Shown here in pieces: positions 34,795 to 36,957 of a stretch of 36,957 nucleotides of DNA; the first letter of the stretch is position 1, and every line of letters starts with the position of its first letter. Position numbers and translations under genes: made by a program. The notes under the pieces were generated by a model that was not told where the DNA came from, did not search any database, and was given only the letters and a program-made list of their open reading frames with translations. This DNA comes from Pseudomonadota bacterium (GTDB lineage Bacteria > Pseudomonadota > Gammaproteobacteria > Burkholderiales > Burkholderiaceae_C), in assembly GCA_020161215.1 (NCBI GenBank), contig JAIUOM010000031.1, positions 1 to 36,957 on the forward strand. Direction: 5' to 3'.

Positions 34795-34974
34795 CTCCCG
34801 TGCGCTTGGAGTTCATGATTTCTGCGGACACATGCAGCCGAGTGGCCCGCCTGCACGCTCAACACTGAGCCCCACCTCTGAAGGCTACTTGACGGAGCCT
34901 ATGCCTGCGGTCTGAGTTCGTAAGGTCTCCGTTCTTGCCTTGAGTGGGTCGTGCGCCAACCACCGTGACGGCCG
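34795..34974. other. Spacer between IS256 element and IstB remnant
   Basis: No gene supported. The stretch GAGTTCATGATTTCTGCGGA (near 34809) may belong to the end of an IS21-like element whose istB remnant follows on the minus strand. I cannot confirm the terminal repeat. Confidence 0.3.
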
Positions 34975-35050
34975 AGCTACTGTGCTTGCACCGCGAAGAG
35001 TCGCTGCCGCTCTCGACGATGTAGCAGTGATGCGTGAGCTGGTCGAACAA
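34975..35050 (-). pseudogene. IstB (IS21-family helper ATPase) C-terminal remnant
   Basis: The minus strand from 35050 reads LFDQLTHHCYIVESGSDS followed by SRCKHSS. This matches the usual IstB ending (LTHHC.IVETG.+S.RFK). An in-frame stop lies a few codons upstream, so only about 25 residues remain. A fragment this small is assigned on motif memory alone. Confidence 0.45.
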
Positions 35051-35147
35051 GTTTGCAAGACGTCAATGCAAACCAATTCACCAATACATATGGGGAGCCA
35101 CGTGCTCCCCTTATTCATTTGACGAACTTCTATGCAAAGGACTCCTG

Positions 35148-35621
35148 ATGCCTACAGCCATTCCCGTCGTACTGGACCACAAACGCTTCGACAGCCAGAA
35201 CCAGGCCCGACTTCACTTCTCCGAAATGCTCAACCGCTACCAGCCCGGTCAGACACTCACCAAGAGCGACGCCACCGAACTGCAAAGCCTGCTCAAACGT
35301 CACCCTCTGCACGGTAAAAGCATGTCCACAGACATCGACCACATCGACGTCACCCGCACCGGCTTCGGCAGACAGTGCTTCAAAGCCATCCACCCCAACA
35401 ACACCAGCCACACACTCTCCTTCATCCACTGCATCCGGCACAGCGGCTCGCCCCCCGAGGCGCCCCCCTCCCCCGTTTCAACCAAAAAAACAAGCCCCTC
35501 CACTCCGCCTCCGCCAGCCCAAGCCGCTGGCGATGCCCAAGCACCACCAGCGACCGAGCCCGCGAAGGAGACTGCTCAAGTGCCCGAGGCACCCAGCCAG
35601 GCGAAGGAGATCCAGCCATGA
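35148..35621 (+). CDS. DUF3223/DCL-domain protein with a proline-rich tail
   Basis: A 157-residue protein from the ATG 35148 (AAAGGA upstream). Residues 1-95 look like the DUF3223/DCL domain: LDHKRFDSQNQARLHFSEML, LTKSDATELQSLLKRHP, FGRQCFKAIHPN, TLSFIHCI. The tail of ~60 residues is rich in Pro, Ala, Ser and Lys and probably disordered. The domain occurs in plant organelle RNA-processing and Pol V proteins and in bacterial hypotheticals; its role in bacteria is unknown. The stop overlaps the ATG of a tiny downstream ORF. Confidence 0.7.
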   Translation: MPTAIPVVLDHKRFDSQNQARLHFSEMLNRYQPGQTLTKSDATELQSLLKRHPLHGKSMSTDIDHIDVTRTGFGRQCFKAIHPNNTSHTLSFIHCIRHSGSPPEAPPSPVSTKKTSPSTPPPPAQAAGDAQAPPATEPAKETAQVPEAPSQAKEIQP

Positions 35622-35704
35622 GCCCGTCCGTCTGGCACAGCCCCAAGTCCCGCAGCTGGCCCGACGAAGGCCTTGAACGTCGCCTGAGCCAGTTGATCAT
35701 CTAG
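35618..35704 (+). CDS. 28-aa ORF translationally overlapping the DUF3223 gene
   Basis: ATG 35618 overlaps the upstream TGA as ATGA. The ORF encodes MSPSVWHSPKSRSWP...LSQLII and ends with TAG at 35702. The tight overlap suggests a coupled small protein, but it could be the start of a longer gene now interrupted. No family recognised. Confidence 0.4.
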   Translation: MSPSVWHSPKSRSWPDEGLERRLSQLII

Positions 35705-35812
35705 TCTGGAACCCCACTGCCCGAGATCATCGTGGCCACCTTCGGGCGTGGGCTGTGCCCTCAGGGTCCGCGAACCTTCCTATGGCGGCCGAACGACCTC
35801 GAGCCGAGCGCC

Positions 35813-36151
35813 CCCAGGTGAAGTGATGGCCACAGGCCTGACAGGCGTGGGTGTCGAGCCAGTGGGCGTCGATGGTTTGGCCGACTTCAGCGCCGAGCTC
35901 ACGGCCGAGGGCGCCACCGATGGCGCCGCCGAGGCAGGCTCCGGCGATGGCGCCGATGGAGCTGCCGACGGGCCGGCGATCATGCCGACCAGGGCGCCGG
36001 TTCGGGCGCCGACGCTGACGCCTTGGAGTGCGGCAGCCACGCCACTGGCGGTACCGGCGACGCAGCCGACGGCGGCGCCGGTGTTGCGGCCCAGATGGCG
36101 CTAGGTGACGCGTGGGGATTGGCAGTTGGGACAGTTGGGACAGTTGGGCAT
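35813..36151 (-). pseudogene. Glycine-zipper protein with Cys-rich ends, broken by nonsense and frameshift
   Basis: GGAGGT lies six bases before the ATG at 36151 (minus strand). The frame starts MPNCPNCPNCQSPRVT, meets TAG at codon 17 (36101-36103), continues NTGAAVGCVAGTASGVAAAL and GARTGALVGMIAGP, then shifts frame near 35980 to SSIGAIAGACLGGAIGG, LGRELGAEVG and CQACGHHFTW. The whole matches a known plan: Cys-pair start, glycine-zipper membrane segments and a C-terminal CxxC. Two independent lesions indicate a pseudogene. The open frame runs on to 35727 in unrelated-looking sequence. Confidence 0.65.
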
Positions 36152-36231
36152 GGAGATACCTCCTGGGATCAGGTGAAGAAGGACATGGGCAATGGAATGA
36201 GGCGTCAGTCGCTAAAGGCGGCGACCACGGC

Positions 36232-36269
36232 ATAGCGCCCGGCGCAGCGTAAAGCTGGCCGGGCGCTAT
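36232..36269. repeat. Perfect 12-bp inverted repeat with 14-nt loop
   Basis: ATAGCGCCCGGC (36232-36243) pairs exactly with GCCGGGCGCTAT (36258-36269). No T-tract follows on either strand. It could be a processed hairpin, a protein-binding dyad or a decayed terminator upstream of the glycine-zipper gene. Confidence 0.6.
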
Positions 36270-36691
36270 GAGGGGGTTGGCGTGGGGAAGGCGACTGCGC
36301 TGCAGACGCGTCAGCGGCGATCAGGGGGCTGTTCGCTGCTTGGGGCAAGCACTCGGGTGAGGGCTTGATCAGCAATATATGGTCGAAAAAATCTGGATTG
36401 CGATGGGGTACACAGCTACGGGCGTCGACCTGCGCCGCCAAACGAATGGCGCGCACAGACTCGACGCAACGCGCACGTTACGTTCACCCCCGGGGTCCTA
36501 ATAGCGTTGGATCTGGCGCACACCTGCTCCGGCAGTCGTGTCCATGCCCTGCGTGAGAATGCGCGTACCTGCTCGCAGAATGTATCGGTCATCTTCCGGG
36601 TTGCGACGTAGTGGAATACTGAGAGCAATTGGCTCGAAACGATACCCTCAGACGCCGATCGTATAGACAGTGGCAAAGCTTCTGCCGCGCG
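36270..36691. other. Intergenic accessory DNA without supported genes
   Basis: I see no convincing ORF on either strand over these ~420 bp. Short frames lack start signals and recognisable motifs. The region lies between the broken glycine-zipper gene and the IS630 transposase and is probably decayed or IS-flanking sequence. Confidence 0.4.
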
Positions 36692-36957
36692 CTAGTCCAC
36701 TGAATCTGAAGAATCGGATGTGATGCGTCGACTGGAATCGGCGTAGATCCACTTCAACGGCTTTGGGTGCGTGTTGTATTGGCGGATGTATCGCATGAGC
36801 TTCTTGTCAAGGTCTTTGATGGATGTGAAGACACCGCGGGTAATGACATCGCGCTGGATGCGGGCGAACCAGTTTTCGACCTGATTCAGCCACGAAGAGT
36901 ACGTCGGGGTGTAGTGCATGTGAACGCGACGATGCTTGTCCAGGAACGCTTGCACCA
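36692..36957 (-). CDS. IS630-family transposase, C-terminal part (cut by window edge)
   Basis: The minus frame, open to the right edge, reads the end of an IS630-type DDE transposase: HYTPTYSSWLNQVENWFARI with the final catalytic glutamate (QVE), then ITRGVFTSIKDLDKKL and NTHPKPLKWIY, the usual tail. An extra SDSSDSVD at the end may come from a shifted stop. The N-terminal HTH and first two aspartates would be outside the window. I see no inverted repeat at the 36692 end. Confidence 0.85.
   Translation of the reverse strand, partial: VQAFLDKHRRVHMHYTPTYSSWLNQVENWFARIQRDVITRGVFTSIKDLDKKLMRYIRQYNTHPKPLKWIYADSSRRITSDSSDSVD

Noticed and set aside
34680-34868. 62-codon ORF starting inside the IS256 right end
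   Set aside because: It crosses the inverted repeat into unrelated flanking DNA and has no ribosome binding site of its own.
35727-35812. C-terminal extension of the glycine-zipper pseudogene
   Set aside because: The reading after HHFTW loses protein-like character; probably open by chance.
36205-36456. 83-codon minus-strand ORF upstream of the glycine-zipper gene
   Set aside because: No start signal or motif, and it runs through the 12-bp inverted repeat.

Overview
The window looks like a chromosome segment of a Burkholderiales betaproteobacterium, probably Comamonadaceae-like. This rests on high GC, the gene order thrS-infC-rpmI-rplT-pheS-pheT-ihfA-merR-tRNA-Pro, and the protein types. 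I had no database access, so genus level is inference.

Positions 1-16244 are mostly host backbone. An IS200/IS605-like element tail at the left edge is followed by a large PLP-dependent Orn/Lys/Arg decarboxylase. Next come a YidB/DUF937 protein and a minus-strand operon (E1 alpha, E1 beta, folA) joined by two ATGA stop/start overlaps. A PaiB-like flavin protein and a LysE/ArgO exporter follow, also on the minus strand. The plus-strand translation operon starts with thrS. Its leader carries an unannotated 12-codon, Thr-rich ORF (four Thr) followed by a hairpin and an intrinsic terminator, which is the layout of a transcription attenuator. infC begins at a rare ATC codon.

Positions 16227-31989 form an integrated element of about 15.8 kb in the 3' end of tRNA-Pro(GGG). 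It is bounded by a 13-bp repeat and has CCGGTAT-type repeats inside both ends (likely integrase arm sites). It encodes a tyrosine integrase, an AlpA-like factor, two related wHTH regulators in opposite orientation, a chain of tiny genes with overlapping stop/start codons, and an O-like replication protein. The gene of that protein contains five GGGTGTC repeats (candidate origin). DnaB helicase and Rha/KilAC and KilA-N antirepressor remnants follow. The right half holds a polyvalent phage protein (HELFH zincin plus a PBECR-type nuclease-like region) fused in frame to an Ash/Icd-like leader. It also holds a second AlpA-like gene and two large virion-type proteins, one with eight RGF motifs. No terminase, portal, capsid or tail genes are recognisable, so this is a satellite-like element or a prophage with a large internal deletion.

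Positions 31990-36957 are accessory and IS-rich: a TIR/deoxyribosyltransferase-like protein that could be a defence or signalling factor, a gene truncated by an IS256-family element whose transposase has a TGG-to-TGA type nonsense codon, an IstB remnant, a DUF3223/DCL-domain protein with a tiny overlapping ORF, a broken glycine-zipper gene, and an IS630 transposase running off the right edge.
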